Part shown: positions 44,182-53,959 of the stretch, one piece after another
Layout of the letters: each line of letters opens with the position of its first letter
How positions within the stretch are numbered: the first letter of the stretch is position 1
Source: Mesorhizobium sp. 113-3-3
Lineage (GTDB): Bacteria > Pseudomonadota > Alphaproteobacteria > Rhizobiales > Rhizobiaceae
DNA: 64,000 nucleotides
Direction of reading: 5' to 3'
Assembly: GCF_016756495.1 (NCBI RefSeq)
Contig: NZ_AP023243.1
Coordinates: 5,088,501 to 5,152,500 of the forward strand
Notes under the pieces: model-generated
What the model was told of the DNA's origin: nothing
Seen by the model: only the letters and a program-made list of their open reading frames with translations
Database searches by the model: none
Translations under genes and position numbers: made by a program

Positions 44182-45219
44182 ATGGATCAGGGCAAGCGGC
44201 CAACGATCAAGGATGTAGCCGCCGAGGCGAATGTTTCGGTGGCCACCGTCAATCGCGTGCTGAGCGGCTCGGGCGCCGTCCGCCAGGGCATGCGCGAGCG
44301 CGTCCGGCTGGCGGCCGAGCAGATCGGTTTTTACGGCATGGGCGCGTTGCGCAGCCGCGTGGCGGCCGCCCGCCCGCGCTACCGGTTCGGTTTCCTGCTG
44401 CACCAGCCCGGCCGCGCCTTTTACCGCAATATGGCCGAGGCGCTGCGCCTGGCAACCGAAACGATGCCCGACTGCGAGATAGAGCTGCGCACGGAATTTC
44501 TGGACGACCTGTCACCGCAGAACGTCGCCTCGCGGATGCTGGCGCTCGGCGCCGAATGCGATGCCGTCGGCGTCGTTGCAGCGGTGCATCCTCTCGTCAC
44601 CCAGGCGGTGGACACATTGCATCTCCGCAACGTGCCGGTGTTTGCGCTGATCTCGCAGATCTCGGCGACCGGGCATGTGCGCTACATCGGACTGGACAAT
44701 TGGAAGGTTGGGCGCACCGCGGCCTGGGTGTTCGAGCATGTCTGCCGTGCGCCCGGCAAGCTCGGCATCCTCGTCGGTAACCACCGCTATCGCTGCCAAG
44801 AGATGAACGAGAGCGGCTTTCGCTCCTATTTCCGCGAGCACGCCCCTGGCTTCACGCTGCTCGAACCGCTGCTGACCTTCGAATCCAGCGCCATTGCGCA
44901 GGAGATGACCGAGAAGCTGCTGAACGAAAATCCGGATCTGTCCGGACTTTATGTCGCCGGCGGCGGCATCACCGGCGCCATCACCGCGCTCCGCTCCACC
45001 GGCCGCGCCGGAAGCCTCGTCGTTGTCGGCTACGAGCTGATGGAGTCGACCCGCCCGGCGCTGCTCGACGGCACGCTGACCTTCATCATCTCGCACCCCC
45101 TCGCCCGCATCGCGCAAGAGACCCTGGCGGGCATGATTCGCGCTGTCTCAGCACCGAACGAAAGCGGGAGTTTTACAAACATCCTGCCCTTCGAGATTTA
45201 CACCCGCGAAAACATTTAG
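44182..45219 (+). CDS. LacI-family transcriptional regulator
   Basis: A 345-residue regulator with the LacI helix-turn-helix at residues 8-30 (TIKDVAAEANVSVATVNRVLSG) and a periplasmic-binding-protein-like effector domain of the RbsB type. It is divergent from the oxygenase/ABC operon, with 267 bp between the starts, and is the obvious local regulator responding to the imported sugar or polyol. The ribosome site is weak. Confidence 0.92.
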   Translation: MDQGKRPTIKDVAAEANVSVATVNRVLSGSGAVRQGMRERVRLAAEQIGFYGMGALRSRVAAARPRYRFGFLLHQPGRAFYRNMAEALRLATETMPDCEIELRTEFLDDLSPQNVASRMLALGAECDAVGVVAAVHPLVTQAVDTLHLRNVPVFALISQISATGHVRYIGLDNWKVGRTAAWVFEHVCRAPGKLGILVGNHRYRCQEMNESGFRSYFREHAPGFTLLEPLLTFESSAIAQEMTEKLLNENPDLSGLYVAGGGITGAITALRSTGRAGSLVVVGYELMESTRPALLDGTLTFIISHPLARIAQETLAGMIRAVSAPNESGSFTNILPFEIYTRENI

Positions 45220-45246
45220 CCGGCAGCGCCAGACACGCTGTCGGCC
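45219..45246. terminator. Hairpin between convergent lacI-type and HerA-like genes
   Basis: Arms GCCGGCAGCG (45219-45228) and CGCTGTCGGC (45236-45245) pair with one wobble. It fills the 32-bp gap between two convergent stop codons. No T-tract. Confidence 0.4.
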
Positions 45247-45251
45247 TGGGC

Positions 45252-46799
45252 TTAGCGCCCCCGCGCGAGACTCCCCAAAATCCCACGCACGATGGCGCGT
45301 CCGACCGACGAGCCGACCGAGCGCACCACCGACTTGATCGCGGCCTCGGCCACAGTCTGGCGATTGGACGGGCGTGGCGCCGGCGCGCGGCGACCGCCGG
45401 ACTGCGGTGCGGGATCGTCATTGCCGAAGCCCGGAATGGTCCAGCGCGAGCCGCCGGTGCCAGCCTGCTGCGCCTGCGCTTCGGCGTCCTGCGCGTCCTT
45501 GGCCTTTTTCTGCAGGATCTCGAAGGCCGATTCGCGGTCGATGACTTGGTCGTACTGGCCAATGACAGGGCTTTCCGCGATCAGCTTTTGCCGCTCCGCG
45601 GGGGTTATGGGTCCAAGCCGCGAGGATGGCGGTCGGATCAGCGTGCGCTGCACCATGGACGGCACGCCCTTGGCTTCCAGCGTCGAGACCAGCGCCTCGC
45701 CGGTGGCGAGCTGGGTGATTGTGGTGGCACAGTCGAAATCGGGGTTGGGACGGAAGGTTTCCGCCGCCGTCCGAACCGCCTGCTGCTCGCGCGGCGTGTA
45801 GGCACGCAGCGCATGCTGGACGCGGTTGCCGAGCTGTGCCAGCACCTTCTCGGGGATATCCAGCGGGTTCTGCGTGACGAAATAGACGCCGACGCCTTTC
45901 GAGCGGATCAGACGGACCACCTGCTCGACGCGGTCGACCAGCACTTTCGGCGCCTCGTCGAACAAAAGATGCGCCTCGTCGAAGAAGAACACCAGCTTCG
46001 GCTGGTCAGGATCTCCCACTTCGGGCAGTTCCTCGAACAGCTCCGACATCAGCCAGAGCAGGAAGGTCGCGTAGAGCCGCGGATTCATCATCAGCTTGTC
46101 GGCGGCCAGCACGCTGACGGCGCCCCGGCCGTCACGCGTGGTGCGCATGATGTCGGAGATGCGCAAGGCCGGCTCGCCGAAGAAGTTGGCCGCGCCCTGC
46201 TGCTCCAGCACCAGCAGCGTGCGCTGGATGGCGCCCACCGATGGCTTGGTGACATTGCCGTAGCGGGCGCTGATCTCTTCGGCGCGCTCGGCGATGTTGG
46301 CAAGCAGCGCCTGCAGGTCCTTGAGGTCGAGAAGCAGCAGACCCTCTTCATCGGCGATGCGGAAGGCAATGTTCATGATGCCCTCCTGCGCGTCGGTCAG
46401 GTTCATCAGCCGCGACAGGAGCAGCGGGCCCATTTCCGAGATTGTCGCGCGGATGGGATGCCCCTGCTCGCCGAACAGGTCCCAGAAGATGACGGGAAAT
46501 TCCTGGAAGTCGTAGGGGTCGAGCTTGACCTGCGCGGCCCGCTTGACCAGGAAATCCTGCGCCGTACCCATCATGGCGATGCCCGACAGGTCGCCCTTGA
46601 TGTCGGCGCAGAACACCGGAACGCCGGCATTCGAAAACCCTTCGGCCAGGATCTGCAAGGTGACGGTCTTGCCGGTGCCGGTGGCGCCGGTCACCAGGCC
46701 ATGGCGATTCCCGTATTGCAGCAGAAGCTGTTCGGGGCGCTGATAGCTGTCGTCGGGCTTGCGGCTGGCGCCGATGAAAATACTGGTGTCGTCAGCCAT
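45252..46799 (-). CDS. HerA-like ATPase (DUF853 helicase family)
   Basis: P-loop ATPase of 515 residues in the DUF853/HerA-like family. Walker [11 protein letters not shown] (about 36-45), [10 protein letters not shown], Walker [17 protein letters not shown], and an arginine-finger-type C-terminal half with [39 protein letters not shown]. The C-terminal ~90 residues are low-complexity and Gln/Ala/Arg-rich. HerA proteins usually pair with NurA nuclease, which is not here. The frame extends 134 codons upstream but ATG 46799 starts the conserved protein. Confidence 0.88.
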   Translation of the reverse strand: MADDTSIFIGASRKPDDSYQRPEQLLLQYGNRHGLVTGATGTGKTVTLQILAEGFSNAGVPVFCADIKGDLSGIAMMGTAQDFLVKRAAQVKLDPYDFQEFPVIFWDLFGEQGHPIRATISEMGPLLLSRLMNLTDAQEGIMNIAFRIADEEGLLLLDLKDLQALLANIAERAEEISARYGNVTKPSVGAIQRTLLVLEQQGAANFFGEPALRISDIMRTTRDGRGAVSVLAADKLMMNPRLYATFLLWLMSELFEELPEVGDPDQPKLVFFFDEAHLLFDEAPKVLVDRVEQVVRLIRSKGVGVYFVTQNPLDIPEKVLAQLGNRVQHALRAYTPREQQAVRTAAETFRPNPDFDCATTITQLATGEALVSTLEAKGVPSMVQRTLIRPPSSRLGPITPAERQKLIAESPVIGQYDQVIDRESAFEILQKKAKDAQDAEAQAQQAGTGGSRWTIPGFGNDDPAPQSGGRRAPAPRPSNRQTVAEAAIKSVVRSVGSSVGRAIVRGILGSLARGR

Positions 46800-47107
46800 A
46801 TCAAGGGTCTCCGCAAACTGATGTGTCAAAAGCCAGCCTTTGCCCGAAGGTATAGTGAGGCTGGCGCACAGCGACAATGCCCCATTGTCCGGAGCGGAGC
46901 CAATCGCCCCAATCAGGCCTATCGTCGAGATCGGATTTTGGAACTTGCGGATTTTGCTGGTGTTTGGCAATCGTTCATGGTTCGTCCATGCAAGCCGACC
47001 TATATCTGGTGGATCGAATTCAGACCCGGGATGCGCATTGCGATAACCGACCGGGAACCGTAGACTGAACCGCCCGGCTGGTGCGGCCATATGAACGAGG
47101 AAGATGG
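46800..47107. other. 308-bp divergent intergenic region
   Basis: Separates the HerA-like gene from methylmalonyl-CoA mutase. No cobalamin riboswitch, repeat or RNA gene was recognised. It should hold both promoters; a GAGGAAG ribosome site for the mutase gene is at its right edge. Confidence 0.5.
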
Positions 47108-48550
47108 ATGGGCGCCGGAGCCTTGACCAAGGATGTTGAACCAGCGGGCGCCGAGCGCCAGCGATGGCTGGCCCTGGCTGAAAAGGCACTGGCCGGCGCA
47201 TCCTTCGAGGAAAAGCTGGTCTCGCACACCGACGACGCCATCCGCATCGAGCCCCTCTATGACCGCGCGACGGGAGCCGAACCGCTCGTGCGCGCGAATC
47301 CCCGATCGTCCTGGATCGTCAGCCAACGCGTCGACGACCCTGATGTCGATCGCGCCAAGGCCCAGGTTCTGGACGATATCGCGCAGGGCGCAACGGGCCT
47401 GTCGCTTGTCTTCGAAGGGGCACCGAACGCATTCGGCTACGGCCTGCCGAGAACCGCGCAGGCGCTGGAAACGGTGCTGGAGGGCGTGCCCCTCAACCGC
47501 ATCCAGATCCGCATCGACACCCACCCCTGGAGCCGCCCCATGGCCGACTGGCTAGTGGCGTTCCTGAGCAAGCGCCGCTCCGATCCGGCAAAACTCAACC
47601 TGTCCTTCGGCATCGATCCGGCGGCGATCCTTGCCGGCACCGGCCGGCTGCGCATGTCGATCGAGGCGCTGCAGGAATCGATGCCGCAATCGCTGGCGCA
47701 TTTCTTCTCGATGGGCGTTCCCGGCGTGCTTCTGGAGGCGGACGGTCGCGTCTTCCACAATGCCGGCGCCACGGAGGTGCAGGAGCTCGGCATCATGCTG
47801 GCCTCGGCGGTATCGTATCTGAGAATGTTCGAGAAGGCGCGGCAGCCGCTGGTCTATGCCGCCCCGCATATCGGCTTCGCGCTCAGCGTCGACCAGGACC
47901 AGTTCCTGTCGATGGCCAAGGTGCGGGCGTTGCGCAGGCTGTGGGCACGCGTGCAGGAGACCTGCTCGATCCCCAACTCCACGGCCAACATCCATGCCGA
48001 GACATCATTCCGCATGATGACGGCGCTGGATCCCGAAACCAATATCTTGCGCACGACGATCGGCTGTTTCGCCGCGGCAGCGGGCGGAGCCGATTCGATC
48101 TCCATCCTGCCGCACACGATCGCGCACGGCCTGCCGGCGCCTTTTGCCCGCCGCGTCGCGCGCAACGCGCAACTGATCATGGCCCATGAAAGCCACGTCG
48201 ATCACGTCGCCGATCCCGCCTATGGCTCCGGCGCGGTCGAAGCGCTGACATCAGACCTTTGCGAGGCCGCCTGGGCGGAGTTGCAGGCGATCGAGGCCGA
48301 AGGAGGCGTATTGTCGAGCCTTCGGGACGGACACATCCAAAAGCGTGTTCGCGAAGCCGCCGCCCGGCGCGACGCTGCCTTCAAGGCCGGTGAGCGGGCC
48401 ATTATCGGCACCACGCTCTATCCGCAGAAGAGCGAGCGCCCGGTTGAGACGCTGGATGCGGAGCAGCGGCCTGAATTCACCGAAGGTGTCGTGCTGTGCG
48501 AAGCGCTGTCTCCGGTCCGCATCGACCAATCCATCGGGGCCGCTTCTTGA
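47108..48550 (+). CDS. mutA: Methylmalonyl-CoA mutase small subunit
   Basis: Small subunit (480 residues) of methylmalonyl-CoA mutase, which interconverts succinyl-CoA and methylmalonyl-CoA. The TIM-barrel part is clear ([72 protein letters not shown]). It lacks the C-terminal cobalamin-like domain of longer MutA proteins (over 600 residues), so it is a structural subunit. Start: ATG 47108 with GAGGAAG upstream, rather than GTG 47081. It is coupled to the large subunit gene. Confidence 0.9.
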   Translation: MGAGALTKDVEPAGAERQRWLALAEKALAGASFEEKLVSHTDDAIRIEPLYDRATGAEPLVRANPRSSWIVSQRVDDPDVDRAKAQVLDDIAQGATGLSLVFEGAPNAFGYGLPRTAQALETVLEGVPLNRIQIRIDTHPWSRPMADWLVAFLSKRRSDPAKLNLSFGIDPAAILAGTGRLRMSIEALQESMPQSLAHFFSMGVPGVLLEADGRVFHNAGATEVQELGIMLASAVSYLRMFEKARQPLVYAAPHIGFALSVDQDQFLSMAKVRALRRLWARVQETCSIPNSTANIHAETSFRMMTALDPETNILRTTIGCFAAAAGGADSISILPHTIAHGLPAPFARRVARNAQLIMAHESHVDHVADPAYGSGAVEALTSDLCEAAWAELQAIEAEGGVLSSLRDGHIQKRVREAAARRDAAFKAGERAIIGTTLYPQKSERPVETLDAEQRPEFTEGVVLCEALSPVRIDQSIGAAS

Positions 48551-50667
48551 TCCCGGATTTCAGTCAAATCGGTTGGGCGCCGCCGCGCCGCGCACCTGTC
48601 GAGGTCAAGGGGCAGCGGACGACGCCGGAAGGCCTTATCGTCAAGCATCTCTACAATCAGGGCGACCTCAAGGGCTTGTCGCATCTCGACACCTATCCGG
48701 GCCTGCCGCCCTTCGTGCGCGGCCCCTACCCGACCATGTATGTCCAGCAGCCGTGGACGATCCGGCAATATGCCGGCTTCTCCACGGCCGAGGAATCCAA
48801 CGCCTTTTACCGGCGCAATCTTGCCGCCGGCCAGAAAGGCCTGTCGGTCGCCTTCGATCTCGCCACGCATCGCGGCTATGACAGCGACCATCCGCGCGTT
48901 GCCGGCGATGTCGGCATGGCGGGGGTAGCCATCGATTCCATCCTCGACATGCGTCAGCTGTTCGACGGCATTCCGCTCGGCGACATGACGGTGTCGATGA
49001 CGATGAACGGCGCGGTGTTGCCGATCATGGCGCTTTACATCGTCGCGGCGGAAGAACAGGGCGTTGCCCAGAAGGACCTGGCCGGCACCATTCAGAACGA
49101 CATTCTGAAGGAGTTCATGGTCCGCAACACCTACATCTATCCGCCAAAGCCCTCGATGCGGATCGTGTCGGACATCTTCTCCTACACGTCGAAGAACATG
49201 CCGAAGTTCAATTCGATATCGATCTCCGGCTACCACATGCAGGAGGCCGGTGCGACGGCCGACCTGGAGCTCGCCTATACGATCGCCGACGGCATCGAAT
49301 ATGCGCGCGCCGGTGTCGCGGCGGGTCTCGACATCGACCGCTTCGCGCCACGCCTGTCCTTCTTCTGGGCGATCGGCATGAACTTCTTCATGGAAGTGGC
49401 CAAGCTCAGGGCCGCGCGGCTGCTGTGGGCGACGCTGATGAAGAAGAATTTTGCACCGAAGGACGAGCGCTCGCTGTCGCTGCGCACCCATTGCCAGACG
49501 TCCGGCTGGTCGCTGACGGCGCAGGACCCGTACAACAACATCATCCGCACCATGATCGAGGCGATGGCCGCGACGCAGGGCCATACCCAGTCGCTGCACA
49601 CCAACTCTTTCGACGAGGCGATGGCGCTGCCGACCGACCATTCAGCGCGCATCGCCCGCAACACGCAGCTCATCCTGCAGAAGGAATCCGGCACCACGCG
49701 CATCATCGACCCGTGGGGCGGCTCGGCCTATCTCGAACGGCTGACGCATGACCTGGCGGCGCGCGCGCTGAGCCACATCGAGGAAGTCGAGGCTCTCGGC
49801 GGCATGGCGGCCGCTACCGAACAAGGCATTCCGAAGCTGCGCATCGAGGAAGCCGCGGCGCGCACGCAGGCACGCATCGATTCCGGCGAACAGATGCTGG
49901 TCGGGGTCAATGCGCATCGCCCCGAGAACGACATCGAGGTCGATGTGCTGAAGATCGACAATGCCGAGGTCAGGGCCCGGCAATTGTCAAAGCTGCAACG
50001 GCTGAAGGGCACGCGCGATGTCGGTGCCGTTGAGAGCGCGCTCGATGCGCTGACCCGCGCCGCGCAAGGCAATGAGAACCTCTTGGAGTTCGCCATCCGC
50101 GCCGCGCGGGCCAATGCCACGGTCGGCGAGATTTCGTTTGCACTCGAAAGGGCCTTTGGCCGGCACGTCGCCACGGTGCAGACCATTTCCGGCGTTTACC
50201 GCAAGGCGCTTGGCGACAGTCCCGTAGTCGACGGGCTGCAGGACAAACTCGCAGCTTTCGAGAAGAAAAACGGCGGCAAGCCGCGCATTCTCGTCGCCAA
50301 GATGGGACAGGACGGCCACGACCGTGGCCAGAAGGTGATCGCCACCGCCTTCGCCGATCTCGGCTTCGATGTCACCGTCGGCGCGATGTTCCAGACACCG
50401 GAAGAGATCGCCAAGCTGGCGGTCCAGCATGACGTCCACATCATCGGCGCCTCGTCGCTGGCCGCAGGACACCTCACGCTGATCCCGGAATTGCGCGATG
50501 CACTGAAAAAGCTCGGTCGCGGCGACATGCTGATCGTCGCCGGTGGCGTCATCCCGCCGCAGGACTACGACGCGGTGCTGAAAGCCGGCGCGGCGGAAAT
50601 TTTTCCGCCAGGGACGGTTATTCCGGAGGCGGCGGACCGGTTGATGGACCGGCTCCTGGCGGGCTGA
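48547..50667 (+). CDS. mutB: Methylmalonyl-CoA mutase large (catalytic) subunit
   Basis: Cobalamin-dependent catalytic subunit, 706 residues, in propionate and odd-chain or branched-chain carbon flow. N-terminal substrate barrel ([51 protein letters not shown]) and C-terminal cobalamin domain with the ligand motif D589-G-H591-DRG. The start is TTG at 48547, overlapping the small-subunit stop (TTGA). An in-frame upstream start inside mutA is less likely. In rhizobia this gene is also called bhbA. Confidence 0.93.
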   Translation: MIPDFSQIGWAPPRRAPVEVKGQRTTPEGLIVKHLYNQGDLKGLSHLDTYPGLPPFVRGPYPTMYVQQPWTIRQYAGFSTAEESNAFYRRNLAAGQKGLSVAFDLATHRGYDSDHPRVAGDVGMAGVAIDSILDMRQLFDGIPLGDMTVSMTMNGAVLPIMALYIVAAEEQGVAQKDLAGTIQNDILKEFMVRNTYIYPPKPSMRIVSDIFSYTSKNMPKFNSISISGYHMQEAGATADLELAYTIADGIEYARAGVAAGLDIDRFAPRLSFFWAIGMNFFMEVAKLRAARLLWATLMKKNFAPKDERSLSLRTHCQTSGWSLTAQDPYNNIIRTMIEAMAATQGHTQSLHTNSFDEAMALPTDHSARIARNTQLILQKESGTTRIIDPWGGSAYLERLTHDLAARALSHIEEVEALGGMAAATEQGIPKLRIEEAAARTQARIDSGEQMLVGVNAHRPENDIEVDVLKIDNAEVRARQLSKLQRLKGTRDVGAVESALDALTRAAQGNENLLEFAIRAARANATVGEISFALERAFGRHVATVQTISGVYRKALGDSPVVDGLQDKLAAFEKKNGGKPRILVAKMGQDGHDRGQKVIATAFADLGFDVTVGAMFQTPEEIAKLAVQHDVHIIGASSLAAGHLTLIPELRDALKKLGRGDMLIVAGGVIPPQDYDAVLKAGAAEIFPPGTVIPEAADRLMDRLLAG

Positions 50668-50733
50668 GCGAAACATTCCGTATTGCTGGAAAAGGTTGTG
50701 CCACAATGGCGGACGCAACCAAGGGCAACAGCA

Positions 50734-50960
50734 GTGAAGACTCTCGTCCACAAGCTCGACGACGGATCAGGAGCCGTGATCTTGCCACGGGAAGTGCTCG
50801 ACAGCCTGAAGCTGGAATTGGGCGATCAACTCAGATTATCGAAACCGATGGCGGCGTCGTCCTAAGACCCATGGAGAGTAACGACGTCGAACGGCAGATG
50901 CGCGCTGCTCGCGATGTCATGGACAAATATGAGGTCGCTTTGCAAAGGCTGGCCAAGTAA
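50734..50960 (+). pseudogene. Frameshifted AbrB/MazE-type antitoxin gene
   Basis: The first frame (GTG 50734, preceded by AAGGG) encodes KTLVHKLDDGSGAVILPREVLDSLKLELGDQL, the swapped-hairpin DNA-binding half of an AbrB/MazE antitoxin. After CTC near 50831 the match continues in another frame as IIETDGGVVLRPMESNDVERQMRAARDVMDKYEVALQRLAK to the stop at 50960. A one-base deletion after CTC restores one continuous antitoxin. No toxin gene follows, since a GreA-type gene lies immediately beyond on the other strand. Probably a decayed orphan antitoxin, unless the frameshift is a sequencing error. Confidence 0.75.
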
Positions 50961-50966
50961 ACGAAA

Positions 50967-51440
50967 TCAGCTATCCGACAGCTTGACGATTTCCCATTCC
51001 TTGCCGTTGACTGCGGCCACGTCACCGACCTTCTTGCCGAACAGGGCGACCGCCATCGGCGAAACATGCGAAATGCTTCCTTTGGTGGGATCGGCCTCGT
51101 CCTCGCCGACGATCTTCCAGTGCACCTTCTTGCCGTCATCGCCTTCCAGCGTGACACCCATGCCGAAGCGGACGACGTCGCTGCCGGGCTCGGGCACGGA
51201 CAGTTCGGCGTTTTCCCGCCGCGCGGTCCAGTAGCGCAGGTCGCGCGACACGACCGCGATGCGTTCGCGGTCGGCCTTCCTCTCGGCTTTCGCCAGGATG
51301 TCACGCAGATCGGCCAGATTCTCCTCGATCTGCGCCAGGCCACGCTCTGTCACCAGGTTGCGGTGCGGGCTGATCGGCCGCTCGCCGACGCCGGCGATGG
51401 CGTTTTCGCTGTCTTCTTCGCGGGTAAAAGCTCTGCTCAT
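50967..51440 (-). CDS. GreA/GreB-family transcription factor
   Basis: A 157-residue protein with the Gre architecture: N-terminal coiled coil (LAQIEENLADLRDILAKAERKADRER, about 35-75) and a C-terminal FKBP-like domain (GMGVTLEGDDGKKVHWKIVGEDEADPTKGSI and FGKKVGDVAAV). It is a shorter, diverged relative of the main GreA, and the acidic tip residues (Asp44/Glu47-type pair) are not obvious, so it may bind RNA polymerase without stimulating cleavage. Confidence 0.85.
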   Translation of the reverse strand: MSRAFTREEDSENAIAGVGERPISPHRNLVTERGLAQIEENLADLRDILAKAERKADRERIAVVSRDLRYWTARRENAELSVPEPGSDVVRFGMGVTLEGDDGKKVHWKIVGEDEADPTKGSISHVSPMAVALFGKKVGDVAAVNGKEWEIVKLSDS

Positions 51441-51560
51441 AGCCTGAACCTAGGCCTCGAATGGCTGCTCGACAAGTCATTGTCGATAGCTCGCGAAGAG
51501 GAATGGAACATCTGGCACGATTCCTGCGGTCTCAGCATTGAACACCGGGATTCTGTGCCA

Positions 51561-52937
51561 ATGTTGAACAGACGAACACTGCTGACCGGGACCGCCGGCT
51601 TTGCCGTCATAGGCCTGGCGCCTGGCAAGGCTGCCGCCGCCAGCCTGACCGGGATCGAGAAAGCCTCGATGCGCGGCTCGATCAATGCCACCGAACTTGG
51701 CGTGCAGCCCGGCACATTCGACGACCAGAGCAAGGCCTTCGCCAAGCTGCTGCGCGACGCAAACAGCCGCGACATACCGGTGTTCCTGCCGGCAGGCACC
51801 TATGTGGTTTCCAATCTCTCGCTGCCCAGCCGCGTGCGCCTTTCCGGCGTGCCGGGGGCAACGCGCATCGTCTATGGCGGCGACGGCCATCTCTTCATGG
51901 CCGAACAGGCCGATCATATCGAATTGAGCGGGCTGGTCTTCGACGGTTCGAACCGCTCGATGGGCGACTATGCGCAAGGGCTGCTCGACCTGCGCCGGGT
52001 CGGCCATCTCGTCGTCGACAATTGCCAGATAACCGGCAGCGGCAAGAACGGACTGGCGCTGGAACACGCCGCAGGCCGCATCGAACGTTCGGACATATCG
52101 GGCGCGGCGGACGCCGGCATCTATTCAGTCGAGGCGGCTGGACTGGCGATATCAGGCAACACGGTGTCCGACTGCGCCAGTGGCGGCATTCTGGTGCACC
52201 GCTGGCAGGCTGCTGAAGACGGCACGATGGTGACCGGCAACCGGGTCGAACGCATCGGCGCGCGCAGCGGCGGAACCGGCCAGAACGGCAATGGCATCAA
52301 CGCCTTCCGCGCCGGCAACGTCATCATTTCGGGCAATGTCGTCTCGGATTGCGCTTTCTCGGCGATCCGCGCCAACAGTTCCAGCAATCTGCAGATTTCC
52401 GGCAACACCTGCTCACGTTCGGGCGAGACCGCGGTCTATTCCGAATTCTCATTCGAGGGTGCGGTCATCAGCAACAACATCGTCGACGGCGCGGCCAACG
52501 GCATCTCGATCGTCAACTTCAATGAAGGCGGCCGCATGGGCGTCTGCTCCGGCAACATCGTGCGCAACCTGTCGACCAGCGGGCCCTACCCCGCTGACCC
52601 GCCCGGCTTCGGCGTCGGCATCGGCGTCGAGGCAGACACCATCGCCTCCAACAACGTCATCGAGAACGCGCCGCTCTACGGCATGTCGATCGGCTGGGGA
52701 CCGTATCTGCGCAATGTCGTGGCGACCGGCAACATCATCCGCAAGGCCGGCACCGGCATCGTCGTCAGCGTGGTCGAGGGTGCCGGCACGGCCGTCATCT
52801 CCGACAATGTCATCGACGGCGCGTTGAAGGGCGCCGTCATCGGCCAACGCTGGGCCGAGCCGGTGACGGCTGACCTCACCCAGTTAAGCAGCAGCGGTTT
52901 TGCCCATCTGACGGTTGAGCGCAACCGCGTCAGTTGA
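51561..52937 (+). CDS. Tat-exported parallel beta-helix repeat protein (TIGR03808-like)
   Basis: A 458-residue exported protein with a twin-arginine signal (NRRTLLTGTAGFAVIGLAPG, cleavage near AAAA) and a long beta-helix of repeats like VIISGNVVSDCAFSAI and GNTVSDCASGGILV, with the SGN/DN pattern of pectin-lyase-like folds. It matches a Rhizobiales-specific family of Tat-translocated repeat proteins. No catalytic residues were recognised. The upstream open frame is antisense to the Gre gene; ATG 51561 begins the signal. The end overlaps the convergent asparaginase by 8 bp. Confidence 0.85.
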   Translation: MLNRRTLLTGTAGFAVIGLAPGKAAAASLTGIEKASMRGSINATELGVQPGTFDDQSKAFAKLLRDANSRDIPVFLPAGTYVVSNLSLPSRVRLSGVPGATRIVYGGDGHLFMAEQADHIELSGLVFDGSNRSMGDYAQGLLDLRRVGHLVVDNCQITGSGKNGLALEHAAGRIERSDISGAADAGIYSVEAAGLAISGNTVSDCASGGILVHRWQAAEDGTMVTGNRVERIGARSGGTGQNGNGINAFRAGNVIISGNVVSDCAFSAIRANSSSNLQISGNTCSRSGETAVYSEFSFEGAVISNNIVDGAANGISIVNFNEGGRMGVCSGNIVRNLSTSGPYPADPPGFGVGIGVEADTIASNNVIENAPLYGMSIGWGPYLRNVVATGNIIRKAGTGIVVSVVEGAGTAVISDNVIDGALKGAVIGQRWAEPVTADLTQLSSSGFAHLTVERNRVS

Positions 52938-53934
52938 GGGCGGCCGTCGGCCTCAGCGAGCCTACCTTGGCGCCGATCCGGCTTTTGATCGGCGCGTTTG
53001 CCTGTTCGACGACCTTCGCCGCCAGGGCCTCGTCCGCGCGCAGCAGCTTGGCGAGCACGGCAGCAACCATGGCTTCACTGGCGCGGCCGGCGCCATCATC
53101 GCATTTGATCGCGATGCCGAGGCCAAGTTCAGGTATCGCGCTGCAGTGGACACCTTCGGCGCCGCCTTTCGCAAAGATCCGGCCCGGGGCTGCTTCCATC
53201 AGGGCGACGTCTTCGCGGCCGGTGCCGGCGACGAAGAAGGGCTCGGCCATGCAGGCGGCGAGCAGCCGCTTTGCCGCCTTGGCCCGCTCGGGGCCGAAAC
53301 CATTTGCCGTGGCCATGCGGGCAAAGCCCAGCGCGAAGCTCCTGAGCGGCACCGCATACGTCGGGATCGAGCAACCGTCGATCGCCCGCTCATCGGCGCC
53401 ATGGACAGCACCGGTGACCGACTGCATGGCATCGCGCACCATCTCCTGCAGCGCGTGCCCCGCCTCGACGTAACCATGGTGCGCAATGCCGGAATGCACG
53501 CAGGTGCAGAGGAAACCGGAATGCTTGCCGGAGCAATTGTTATGCAGCGGGTTGGGGGAACCGCCGGCGCGGGCAAGTGCGATCTCGGCGTCATGACTGG
53601 ACGGCCAATGCGCGCCGCATTCAAGGGCTGACCCGTCGAGCCCGGCCCTGGCCAGCATGGACCGCGCCAGTTCGACATGCGCCGGTTCACCCGAATGAGA
53701 GGCGCAGGCCAGCGCCAGTTCGCGGTTGCCGAAGCCATAGGCATCCGCAGCACCCGTTTCGATCAGCGGCAGCGCCTGGATCGCCTTCACCGCCGAGCGC
53801 GGGAACACCGGTCTCAAAGTGTCGCCGATCTCCAGGACCGCCTTGCCGTCGGCATCGAAGACCGCGACGGCACCGCGATGCGCGCTCTCGACGATCGCGC
53901 CGCGCAGAACCTCGATCAGAACCGGATTTGTCAT
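52930..53934 (-). CDS. L-asparaginase, Rhizobium etli type (ReAV-like)
   Basis: A 334-residue asparaginase of the family typified by the inducible Rhizobium etli enzyme, unrelated to the E. coli type. Active-site features include the SxxK motif in PRSAVKAIQALP, the ACASHSGEPAHVE segment and the Cys/Lys region NNCSGKHSGFLC. It hydrolyses asparagine to aspartate and ammonia in the cytoplasm. ATG 53934 has a GGGAGG site. It follows the thiolase gene by 25 bp on the same strand, so it may share its transcript. Confidence 0.88.
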   Translation of the reverse strand: MTNPVLIEVLRGAIVESAHRGAVAVFDADGKAVLEIGDTLRPVFPRSAVKAIQALPLIETGAADAYGFGNRELALACASHSGEPAHVELARSMLARAGLDGSALECGAHWPSSHDAEIALARAGGSPNPLHNNCSGKHSGFLCTCVHSGIAHHGYVEAGHALQEMVRDAMQSVTGAVHGADERAIDGCSIPTYAVPLRSFALGFARMATANGFGPERAKAAKRLLAACMAEPFFVAGTGREDVALMEAAPGRIFAKGGAEGVHCSAIPELGLGIAIKCDDGAGRASEAMVAAVLAKLLRADEALAAKVVEQANAPIKSRIGAKVGSLRPTAALN

Positions 53935-53959
53935 ATCGCCTCCCGTAAATGCGGGCGGT

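Noticed and set aside
46800..47107. Possible cobalamin riboswitch before methylmalonyl-CoA mutase
   Set aside because: No B12-box-like sequence or suitable long structured leader was recognised.
49275..50751. Antisense frames opposite the mutase large subunit
   Set aside because: Shadows of a well-conserved coding sequence.
52449..52847. Asp/Val-rich minus-strand frame
   Set aside because: Mirror translation of the beta-helix repeats on the plus strand.
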